The notes below the pieces were generated by a model that was not told the origin of the DNA, searched no databases, and saw only the letters and a program-made list of their open reading frames with translations. From contig JAKAZH010000040.1 in the NCBI GenBank assembly GCA_021815935.1, positions 1 to 11,298 of the forward strand: a stretch of DNA of 11,298 bases, read 5' to 3'. Shown in pieces: positions 1-6,004 of this stretch (positions within the stretch are counted from its first letter, which is position 1; every line of letters begins with the position of its first letter). Both the position numbers and the translations under genes were made by a program. This DNA comes from Actinomycetes bacterium (lineage in GTDB: Bacteria > Actinomycetota > Acidimicrobiia > Acidimicrobiales > Palsa-688).

Positions 1-978
1 GAGCGCTCGCAGAGCGAAGTCGAGTGGGGTGTCCCCGCTCATCGGCGTGTAAAGAACATAGTTGCAGCCCGTCTTGTCGATGATCGTCGCAAGCTGGTCA
101 CGCACCACAGACGGCGAGCCTGCCGCCGCCCAGCCCTCCTCGACCGCGCTGCGCAGGTCGTGCGGGGCCTTCAGATTCTGCGTCCGGGTCATCTCGCCCG
201 CCCTGCCCTTCCAGCTTCGAAGATGCGCAAGGTTCTCGTGATGGGTGCGATACGCGACTTCGCCAACCTGGTAGGCCTCGCCGTCGCTCGGGGCTACCAC
301 AACGAACGGGTGAAACCCGTACCTCGTCTTTCCTCGAAGCGACGGGCTCAACGTCTCCTTATACACGCTGACCTGCTCGGCGATGTGGTCGAGCTCGCCG
401 GCGAAGATCGTATTGAAACCCTGCTGGGCCACCCAGGCGACGCTCTGCAGATTGCTCGTCGGATACCAGATAGGCGGGTGCGGCCTCTGGGCGGGCGTGA
501 ACTCCATCGGCACCATGTCGTAGTCGTAGAACTCGCCCTGAAAGTCGAGGACCTTCTCGGTCAAACCCAGCCTTATCACCCGCAGCGCCTCGTCGAACAT
601 GGCCCGGGACTGCTCCATGTCGACGTTATAAAACTTGAGCTCGATCTTGTTGACACCGCGCCCAATCCCCAACTCCAGACGACCGCCACTCAAGTGGTCG
701 AGCATGCAGATCTCCTCGATCAGCCGGAGCGGCTGGTAGAGAGGAAGAAGAGCCCCGAGCGGTCCGACGTGCATACGCTTGGTCTCCGCGGCGAGGACGG
801 CCAGAAGTATGAACGGCGACGGCGCCATCGACAGCGGCGTTCCGTGGTGCTCCGAGACGTGGTAGCAGAAGCAGCCAACGTCGTCCGCCGCCCGCGCCAG
901 CCGGCGGCGCTCTGCGTACACGTCAGATATCGCCTGGCCCTTCTTGCGTTCGGTGTGATCGAAGATGCCGAAGTCCAC
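1..978 (-). CDS. LLM-class (luciferase-like) flavin-dependent oxidoreductase, 3' end cut by window edge
   Basis: The visible 326 residues are a luciferase-like TIM-barrel protein that would use reduced FMN and O2 (or F420 in some actinobacterial relatives) for monooxygenation in the cytoplasm. Family marks seen are an N-terminal barrel strand (DFGIF, 2-6), SEHHG (42-46), a long family block from LPLYQPLRLIEE into LSGGRLELGIGRG (78-108), and a C-terminal AGSP...IIDKTGCNYVL segment (287-309). Most relatives end only slightly beyond this point, so probably only a short tail is missing. The start is GTG at 978-976. An in-frame stop at 993-991 excludes a longer protein, and GGGAGGG (989-983, complement) lies 4 nt upstream of the GTG. 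The gene is divergent from the importer-catabolic operon and shares its control region. The flavin type and substrate cannot be read from the sequence. Ring hydroxylation or ring cleavage is inferred from context only. Confidence 0.9.
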   Translation of the reverse strand, partial: MDFGIFDHTERKKGQAISDVYAERRRLARAADDVGCFCYHVSEHHGTPLSMAPSPFILLAVLAAETKRMHVGPLGALLPLYQPLRLIEEICMLDHLSGGRLELGIGRGVNKIELKFYNVDMEQSRAMFDEALRVIRLGLTEKVLDFQGEFYDYDMVPMEFTPAQRPHPPIWYPTSNLQSVAWVAQQGFNTIFAGELDHIAEQVSVYKETLSPSLRGKTRYGFHPFVVVAPSDGEAYQVGEVAYRTHHENLAHLRSWKGRAGEMTRTQNLKAPHDLRSAVEEGWAAAGSPSVVRDQLATIIDKTGCNYVLYTPMSGDTPLDFALRAL

Positions 979-1009
979 TGATCCCTCCCGTCAAACGTCG
1001 ACCCAAGAA

Positions 1010-1050
1010 CTTTGGTCTGACTGTCGATCGTCGGCACTTTAAGACCAAAG
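1010..1050. promoter_or_regulatory. Inverted pair of 9-bp half-sites (candidate operator)
   Basis: CTTTGGTCT (1010-1018) and its exact reverse complement AGACCAAAG (1042-1050) are separated by 23 nt. Half-site centres are 32 bp apart, about three helical turns. One arm lies in the -35/-10 spacer of the minus-strand promoter; the other lies just inside the predicted transcript. TGGTCTGACTG at 1013-1023 matches all but the last base of the TnGTnnnACnA pattern often quoted for FadR-type GntR sites. A repressor such as the GntR protein encoded at 6005-6901 could bind here. Stem formation in RNA is possible but the loop is long. Confidence 0.45.
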
Positions 1051-1064
1051 AGCTGCTGCGTCAA
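1036..1064 (-). promoter_or_regulatory. Candidate sigma-70-type promoter for the flavin oxidoreductase
   Basis: Read on the minus strand, TTGACG (1064-1059) is followed after exactly 17 nt by TAAAGT (1041-1036), which fits the actinobacterial TAnnnT -10 pattern. Transcription would begin near 1029, leaving a leader of about 50 nt before the GTG at 978. One arm of an inverted repeat (1042-1050) sits in the spacer directly against the -10 box. Box matches and spacing are seen; promoter activity is inferred. Confidence 0.55.
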
Positions 1065-1132
1065 GTCGTCGCAGAGCGCTCCCTCCCCGGCCGCGAGCCG
1101 GCGACCCCTGGACCGCATCTACGAGGGAAATT

Positions 1133-1150
1133 TACCGGCGAGCGCCGGTA
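1133..1150. promoter_or_regulatory. 18-bp perfect dyad, candidate operator
   Basis: TACCGGCG-AG-CGCCGGTA has perfect 8-bp arms around a 2-nt centre. A 2-nt loop is poor for an RNA hairpin, so a DNA site for a dimeric regulator is more likely. It lies 48 nt upstream of the candidate -35 box at 1198 and 69 nt upstream of the minus-strand -35 box, where an activator or shared regulator could act on both promoters. No second copy was noticed in the window. The protein that binds is unknown. Confidence 0.5.
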
Positions 1151-1197
1151 GGCGGGCGCGTCCAGGCCTCCGTCAAGGGTTCATTCTGCTCGGCGAG

Positions 1198-1226
1198 TTG
1201 ACATCCACCAGAGCCGACGCTACCGT
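1198..1226 (+). promoter_or_regulatory. Candidate promoter of the importer-catabolic operon
   Basis: A perfect TTGACA (1198-1203) is followed after 17 nt by TACCGT (1221-1226), which fits the actinobacterial TAnnnT -10 pattern. Transcription would start near 1233, giving a leader of about 40 nt to the ATG at 1273. TTTGGACT (1240-1247), one base different from the TTTGGTCT half-site of the neighbouring inverted pair, falls just after the predicted start and might be a weaker operator half-site. Confidence 0.55.
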
Positions 1227-1257
1227 CAAGTGGCGACAGTTTGGACTGGACAAGGCC

Positions 1258-1264
1258 GGGGGAG
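1258..1264 (+). promoter_or_regulatory. Ribosome binding site fixing the ATPase start
   Basis: GGGGGAG lies 8 nt before ATG 1273. The upstream in-frame TTG at 1198 has no such site and coincides with the -35 box, so ATG 1273 is preferred. Confidence 0.65.
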
Positions 1265-1272
1265 CGAGCCAC

Positions 1273-2094
1273 ATGCGAGGAGTAGATCTGGCCGTCGAAG
1301 TCAAGCACGTCTACCTTGGCTATCCCGGAAGGCGCCGCGGCGAGCAGGTCCTGGCCTGCAGGGACCTCGACACGGTGATCCGAAGGGGTGAGTTCGTCGT
1401 CCTCGTCGGACCGAGTGGCTGCGGCAAGACGACCTTCCTCGAGGCGTTGGCAGGTCTGGTTCATGTCGGCGCAGGCGAGATTCTCGTCGACGGGAAAGCC
1501 ATCGACTCGCCGAGCAAGGACCGCAGCCTTGTATTCCAGAGCCCTTCGCTGTTCCCGTGGCGCGACGTCTACGGCAACGTGATCTTCGGCTGCCAAGCCC
1601 AGGGCAGGTTCGACGAGCGCGCCAAGGCCCGCGCCAACGAGCTGATCGAGCTCGTCGGTCTGAGCGACGTCGCCCATCGCCGTCCGAGAGAGCTCTCCGG
1701 CGGCATGAGACAACGTGTCAACCTGGCACGCGCGCTTCTGACCGAGCCGTCTCTCCTGCTCCTCGACGAGCCCTTCGGGGCGCTCGACGCCCAGACCAGA
1801 GAGACGATGCAAGAGGAGCTGGTCAGAATCTGGCATGGCTCCGCTGTAGGGCAGTCGACGACCGCCGTGTTCGTCACCCACGACGTCGGAGAGGCGGTGC
1901 TTCTAGGTGACCGCGTACTCGTCTTCTCGAAGTCTCCTGGCAGGATCACTGCCGACATCTCGGTCGACTTGGTGCGCCCCCGCACGGGCGACCTGCGCTC
2001 CACCCCCGAGTTCATCGCCTACCACGACCGCATTCTCGACGCTCTCTACGGCCGGTCGACGCTCGAAGGAAAGGAGATGACAACAGCATCATGA
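1273..2094 (+). CDS. ABC transporter ATP-binding protein, NitT/TauT/SsuB type
   Basis: This 273-residue cytoplasmic ATPase would power import of a small organic anion. In order it shows Walker A GPSGCGKTT (46-54), a Q-loop at Q89 in QSPSLFPW, the ABC signature LSGGMRQR (141-148), Walker B LLLLDEP (161-167) followed by the D-loop GALD (169-172), and the switch His203 in VTHD. All ATPase elements are intact and the length is normal for the family. The QSPSLFPW form of the Q-loop and the neighbours (one permease, one NMT1-like binding protein) place it with the nitrate/taurine/sulfonate importers. That family also includes importers of aromatic and pyrimidine-like compounds. The start is ATG 1273, behind a good Shine-Dalgarno site. 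Its stop overlaps the permease start in ATGA (2091-2094), indicating translational coupling. The exact substrate is not readable from an ATPase. Confidence 0.95.
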   Translation: MRGVDLAVEVKHVYLGYPGRRRGEQVLACRDLDTVIRRGEFVVLVGPSGCGKTTFLEALAGLVHVGAGEILVDGKAIDSPSKDRSLVFQSPSLFPWRDVYGNVIFGCQAQGRFDERAKARANELIELVGLSDVAHRRPRELSGGMRQRVNLARALLTEPSLLLLDEPFGALDAQTRETMQEELVRIWHGSAVGQSTTAVFVTHDVGEAVLLGDRVLVFSKSPGRITADISVDLVRPRTGDLRSTPEFIAYHDRILDALYGRSTLEGKEMTTAS

Positions 2095-2948
2095 CAACGT
2101 CCACTCTCGCATCTGGACCGCGGCCCGGTCCCGCCGACAGCACCGGCGTCGATCCCCCGTTGACATTTCGACCGGCCGGGATCGGCCAGCGCCTACCACG
2201 GGCGTCGCTGCTTTTCGGTTCTCTCGGCGTCCTTTTGCTCCTCGGGGCCTGGCAGATAACCGCCATGACGGGAATCGTCGACATCCACATCAGCTCCGAC
2301 CCGACACGGGTGTTCGGCCAGGAGATCACCCTGATCCGCAACGGCACCATCTGGACGCCTATAGCCACGACCGCTACCGAGGTCGGCCTCGCTCTCGCGG
2401 TGATAGTCGTCGTCGGAATCCCGCTAGGGCTCATGTTCGGGCGGATATCGCTTTTGCGTCAGATGAGCGAACCGATCGTCAGCATACTCAACTCGGTTCC
2501 CTACGTTCTGTTTCTCCCGCTGATCATCTTCTGGTTCGGCCTGGGCGAGAAAGCGCGGGTCATCGTCGTCGTTTGGGCTGGCATCTTGCCGTTGGTCATC
2601 AACACCACCGCAGGTGTTCGCAACATCGACCGCGACTACCTTCGGGTCGGGACTGTCTTCTCGGCGTCACGGTGGCGCTTTTTCACCTCGATCCTGCTCC
2701 CTGCCACGATGCCGTTCATCTTGACCGGTCTACGCCTGTCGGTGGCAAGGACGCTCGTCGGGGCGATCGTCGTCGAGTTCTTCCTCTCCGCTAACGGTCT
2801 CGGATACTTCGTACAGAACGCCACGTCCAACTTCCAGATGAGCACAGCTATGGCGGGAATCGTCGTCGTCGCAATCGCCGCCCTGGCACTCACACGTCTG
2901 ATCGGCGCAATCGAACGGCGGGTCATTTCGTGGTCGCAGGCCCAATAG
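2091..2948 (+). CDS. ABC transporter permease, NitT/TauT/SsuC type
   Basis: This 285-residue integral membrane protein forms the importer channel, presumably as a homodimer. About 30 polar N-terminal residues precede hydrophobic segments near 39-60, 98-118, 128-150, 156-172, 205-233 and 251-272, consistent with six membrane spans. The cytoplasmic coupling (EAA-like) loop is visible at roughly 175-205: a family-typical RNIDRDYLRVG block, then FSASRWRFF and ILLPA (201-205), which would dock on the ATPase. The start at 2091 overlaps the ATPase stop by 4 nt. A 43-nt gap with its own Shine-Dalgarno site separates it from the binding-protein gene, as is common for binding proteins made in excess. 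It is complete with no visible defects. The transported compound is unknown. Confidence 0.94.
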   Translation: MTTSTLASGPRPGPADSTGVDPPLTFRPAGIGQRLPRASLLFGSLGVLLLLGAWQITAMTGIVDIHISSDPTRVFGQEITLIRNGTIWTPIATTATEVGLALAVIVVVGIPLGLMFGRISLLRQMSEPIVSILNSVPYVLFLPLIIFWFGLGEKARVIVVVWAGILPLVINTTAGVRNIDRDYLRVGTVFSASRWRFFTSILLPATMPFILTGLRLSVARTLVGAIVVEFFLSANGLGYFVQNATSNFQMSTAMAGIVVVAIAALALTRLIGAIERRVISWSQAQ

Positions 2949-2991
2949 TGCAGCCCAACCGTGGGTTCATTCCAATAGACAAGGAGCGTCA

Positions 2992-3990
2992 ATGATCAAG
3001 ACATGGGGACGGATGACTGCGATAGCTGCGGGGACGGCGCTTGTCGTCGGCGCCTGCGGCTCGTCGAGTTCCTCGTCTAGCAGCTCGGCAACCACCGTCG
3101 CACCCTCGTCGCAGTCGAGCACCGCTGCGCCATTGACGAATATCACCGTCGCCTACGCCGCGACCGGAGCCGGATACTCCGACCTGTACGTCGGGGTCGC
3201 CGACGGCATCTTCAAGAAGTACGGGCTCAACGTCACCCTGCAGCAGATAACGCCGGCGAACCTCGTATCGGCGCTCATAAGCGGAAGCGCCCAGATCGGC
3301 GCAGCGGTAGCCGACGGCGTCGCTAGCGCGATCTTGAAAGGCGAGTCGCTCAAGTTCGTCGCTCTTACCGAGGGCACGTACAACCTTCAGTTGTGGGTCA
3401 ACAAGAACATCACTTCCATCAGCCAGCTCGCAGGCCAGACGCTGGCGTTGACCACCCAGGGGTCCGAGACGGACTTCGGTTTGACGGACCTTCTCACACA
3501 GAACGGCATGAGCGCCACGTCGGTGACCCGGAAGTTCCTTGTCTCCGCCGCGCAGCAGATCTCAGCGGTCCGCAGCGGCGCCGCGGCCGGGGGCCTGTTC
3601 CAGCCGCCGACAGCGCAGTCACTCACGCAGGTCGGCGGGCACGTGCTCACCTCGCTGTCCAATCTTCCCTACGCGGTCGGGGCGTTCTCGGCGACGTCCT
3701 CGTACGTGGCGAGCCATCCCCAGGCGGTCAAGGACTTCTACGAAGCCGAGACCGCGAACCTCGCGTTCCTGCGGGCTCATCCGAACCAGACCGAGGCGGC
3801 CATAGAGAAGTACAACCCTCAGACGACGGCAGCCGACGCAGCAATCGCCTACAAATTCTTCTTGAACGTGTGGAAGTCCACGCCGGTCGTCACCCCGTCG
3901 CTGATCCAAGCGGCGTTTGGCCGCGCGGCGACCAAGGACAAGACCACAGCGCCGTCGAGCGTGACGAACTACATTTACACCGCCTCCTAG
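2992..3990 (+). CDS. ABC transporter substrate-binding lipoprotein, NMT1/THI5-like (SsuA/TauA type)
   Basis: This 332-residue exported receptor captures the ligand for the adjacent importer. A basic N-terminus and hydrophobic stretch end in the lipobox VGAC (19-22). Cys22 is therefore the lipid anchor, and the protein should sit on the outer face of the membrane. A low-complexity linker follows, with nine consecutive Ser and then Thr/Ser/Ala-rich sequence up to about residue 47. The mature domain begins with NITVAYAATGAGYSDLYVG and has the family's pattern: a GIFKKYGLNVTL block, SALISGSAQIGAAVADG, then a second lobe with QLAGQTLAL. AAGGAG (2981-2986) lies 5 nt before the ATG. The stop TAG is immediately followed by the ATG of the RraA-like gene, tying uptake to catabolism. 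Ligand class is inferred only as a small, probably anionic organic compound. Confidence 0.93.
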   Translation: MIKTWGRMTAIAAGTALVVGACGSSSSSSSSSATTVAPSSQSSTAAPLTNITVAYAATGAGYSDLYVGVADGIFKKYGLNVTLQQITPANLVSALISGSAQIGAAVADGVASAILKGESLKFVALTEGTYNLQLWVNKNITSISQLAGQTLALTTQGSETDFGLTDLLTQNGMSATSVTRKFLVSAAQQISAVRSGAAAGGLFQPPTAQSLTQVGGHVLTSLSNLPYAVGAFSATSSYVASHPQAVKDFYEAETANLAFLRAHPNQTEAAIEKYNPQTTAADAAIAYKFFLNVWKSTPVVTPSLIQAAFGRAATKDKTTAPSSVTNYIYTAS

Positions 3991-4551
3991 ATGACGCTGA
4001 GCGAACAGCGGGGCCGCCTCGACCGCCTCACCACATGCGACCTGAGCGACGCTATGGAGCGGATGGGAGTTGTCAGCTCCTCGATCAAAGCCCAGTGGAA
4101 GGGTGCAGCCTTCCACGGGACCGCCGTCACCGTGTGGACCCGGGCAGGCGACAACCTGTTCGTGCACAAGGCACTCGACCTTCTAAAGCCGGGCGACGTG
4201 CTGGTAGTCAACGGCCAGGGAGATGAATCCCGTGCCCTCTTCGGCGAGCGCATGGCGACGAAGGCCCTTCGAAACGGCGCGCTCGGCGTCGTCATAGACG
4301 GCGCGGTCCGAGACAGGGACGCCCTGGAGAGTCTCGGCCTTCCCGTGTTCGCCCGGGCAGTGACCGCCGCCGGCCCGTACAAGCACGGACCCGGCCAGCT
4401 GAACGTGGCGATAGCCCTCGGCGGTGTCGTGGTACGCCCCGGCGACCTCGTATTCGGAGACGGTGACGGCGTCGTGGTTGTCCCCCCGGAGCGCCTCGAC
4501 GAGATCATCGCGCTAGCCGAGACCGCGGCCGACATGGAGCCTTTGCTCTAA
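3991..4551 (+). CDS. RraA-family protein (possible HMG/CHA-type aldolase or oxo-acid decarboxylase)
   Basis: This 186-residue cytoplasmic protein belongs to the RraA/dimethylmenaquinone-methyltransferase-like fold. Characterised catabolic members are metal-dependent 4-hydroxy-4-methyl-2-oxoglutarate / 4-carboxy-4-hydroxy-2-oxoadipate aldolases. Visible marks are LTTCDLSDAM (13-22), the loop with G85-E86, the catalytic-type VIDGAVRD with Arg107-Asp108 (Asp as probable metal ligand), PVFAR (118-122) and a closing GDLVFGDGDGVVVVP (151-165). It is somewhat shorter than typical members. The Arg-Asp pair argues for an enzyme rather than a pure RNase E inhibitor homologue. No Shine-Dalgarno site is seen, and the ATG directly abuts the previous stop, so translation is probably coupled. 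Its TAA overlaps the UbiD gene start by 1 nt, suggesting linked function. The real substrate is unknown. Confidence 0.88.
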   Translation: MTLSEQRGRLDRLTTCDLSDAMERMGVVSSSIKAQWKGAAFHGTAVTVWTRAGDNLFVHKALDLLKPGDVLVVNGQGDESRALFGERMATKALRNGALGVVIDGAVRDRDALESLGLPVFARAVTAAGPYKHGPGQLNVAIALGGVVVRPGDLVFGDGDGVVVVPPERLDEIIALAETAADMEPLL

Positions 4552-5999
4552 TGGGACTGCTACCGTCCGTCTTCGACCTGCGCGCTTGGCTAGGGCGCGC
4601 CGAGGCCAGCGGTGACCTGCTGCGCCTCGAAGGCGTTGACGCGTCGCTCGAAATCGGTGCGGCAAGCCAGGTCAACTACCGGCGCAGCCGGCCGCGGGCG
4701 CTCCTCTTCGACGACATCCCAGGCCACCCTAAGGGCATGCGGGTACTGACAAGCTCGCTGTCGAGCTCTTATCTGATGGGCGCCGGCCTCGGACTGGGCA
4801 AGGGCCTGTCAGACCGCGACCTCGTCGAGGCGTTGCGCGGCAAACCCGCTCAGTGGACCGCCCAGGCGAAAGACTTCGCCGCCGTGTTCGTCGAGGACGG
4901 CCCGATCTTCGAACACCGCTTGGGCGGAGACGACATCAATTTCACCAACTTCCCTTGCCCGGTTTGGCATGAGGCCGACGGCGGACCGTACATCGGCACT
5001 GGGTGCGCGGTGGTCACCGTCGACCCGGACAACGGGGTCCCGAACCTCGGCGCGTACCGAATCCAGGTCCAAGACGCCGGCCGAAGCGTCACTGTCAACA
5101 TCGAGGCGGGCAAGCACGGATTCCAGCACCTGAAGCGCTGGTTCGCGAAAGAGGGAAGAGCCCCGATCGCAGCGTCCCTCGGACATCACCCGGTCCTGCT
5201 CGTCGTTGCGGGCACCGAGGTGCCGACCGGGATCTCGGAGTACGACTACGCCGGGGCGATCCTCTCCGCCCCCGTCCCGGTAGTCGCCGCGCCTGTCACC
5301 GGGCTTCCACTCCCAGCCGAGAGCGAACTGGCGTTCGAAGGGTGGGTTTACCCGGACCGCACCCGCCCCGAGGGTCCTTTCGGCGAATGGACCGGCTACT
5401 ACTCGGGGGGCACCACCGAAGTCCTCTGCGTCGACGTCGCGGCGGTCTACCACCGCACCGATCCGATCAACCTCGGGGCTCCGCCAGGCAAACCACCGCA
5501 CGACTACTCCTACATGCGATCCGTCATGAAGTCGGCCATGGCCACCGACGCTCTCATCGCCACCGGTCTCGCAGGCGTCTCCGGCGTTTGGTGTCACGAG
5601 GCGGGCGGCGGACGGTCAATCATCGCGGTAGCGCTGGAGCAGCGCTACGCCGGCCACAGCCGCCAAGCCGGCTATCTCGCCGCTCAGCATCCCGCCACCG
5701 CGTACATGAACCGCCTTGTGATAACCGTCGACTCAGACGTCGACCCGCGCGACCTGCACGAAGTGATGTGGGCTGTCTCGACGCGCTGCGATCCAGCAAT
5801 CGACGTCGACATAATGCGCCGGTCGTGGGGAAGCAGGGTCGATCCACTCGGACGCCCCGGCGAGGCGAGCTACAACAGCCGCATGCTCATCGACGCGTGC
5901 CGACCCTTCGAGCGCCTCGGCGACTTCCCTGCGGTAGCAGAGGCGAACATCGAATCATTGGACCGGGTCCGTCGGCGTTGGCCGGAACTGGAAAGCTGA
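4551..5999 (+). CDS. UbiD-family (de)carboxylase, prenylated-FMN dependent
   Basis: This 482-residue cytoplasmic enzyme should reversibly decarboxylate an aromatic, heteroaromatic or alpha,beta-unsaturated acid using prenylated FMN. The UbiD catalytic triad is visible: Arg170 in NLGAYR, then Glu274 and Glu279 in EGPFGE. These correspond by spacing and motif to Arg173, Glu277 and Glu282 of fungal Fdc1. Probable metal/cofactor ligands are Asn165, His189 and Glu230 (in SEYDYAG); Asn165 and Glu230 fall at the Fdc1 spacing from the arginine. FTNFPCPVWH and YIGTGCAVVT are also family-typical. Length is normal. No UbiX prenyltransferase is in the window, so prenylated FMN must be made elsewhere. The start at 4551 overlaps the RraA stop by 1 nt; GGAG at 4536-4539 is a distant ribosome site. 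The regulator gene starts 5 nt after the stop. Substrate is undetermined. Confidence 0.94.
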   Translation: MGLLPSVFDLRAWLGRAEASGDLLRLEGVDASLEIGAASQVNYRRSRPRALLFDDIPGHPKGMRVLTSSLSSSYLMGAGLGLGKGLSDRDLVEALRGKPAQWTAQAKDFAAVFVEDGPIFEHRLGGDDINFTNFPCPVWHEADGGPYIGTGCAVVTVDPDNGVPNLGAYRIQVQDAGRSVTVNIEAGKHGFQHLKRWFAKEGRAPIAASLGHHPVLLVVAGTEVPTGISEYDYAGAILSAPVPVVAAPVTGLPLPAESELAFEGWVYPDRTRPEGPFGEWTGYYSGGTTEVLCVDVAAVYHRTDPINLGAPPGKPPHDYSYMRSVMKSAMATDALIATGLAGVSGVWCHEAGGGRSIIAVALEQRYAGHSRQAGYLAAQHPATAYMNRLVITVDSDVDPRDLHEVMWAVSTRCDPAIDVDIMRRSWGSRVDPLGRPGEASYNSRMLIDACRPFERLGDFPAVAEANIESLDRVRRRWPELES

Positions 6000-6004
6000 C
6001 GGCT

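Noticed and set aside
160..981. 273-codon plus-strand open frame opposite the flavin oxidoreductase
   Set aside because: The minus strand encodes a clear LLM-family protein throughout; the opposite frame has no recognisable motif and is typical of high-GC antisense shadow.
1087..1101. CCGGC/GCCGG hairpin with a 5-nt loop
   Set aside because: A 5-bp GC stem is expected by chance in DNA this GC-rich and has no U-tract or other context for a terminator.
1198..1272. N-terminal extension of the ATPase from TTG 1198
   Set aside because: TTG is part of a perfect TTGACA -35 box, there is no ribosome site before it, and homologous proteins begin near ATG 1273.
1132..1881. Minus-strand open frame opposite the ATPase
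   Set aside because: Antisense to intact ATPase motifs, with no family features or ribosome site.
2949..2991. Possible regulatory hairpin between the permease and binding-protein genes
   Set aside because: Only 4-bp complementarity (AACC/GGTT around GTG); the gap is explained by a ribosome binding site.
4809..5597. 262-codon minus-strand open frame inside the UbiD gene
   Set aside because: Antisense shadow of a gene with intact catalytic residues; the translation is Asp/Val/Arg-rich with no family look.
5003..6004. Long open frame running through the UbiD gene into the regulator
   Set aside because: It is a second frame of the UbiD coding sequence with an Arg/Pro/Gly-rich, family-less translation; only the part after 6005 is a recognisable protein.
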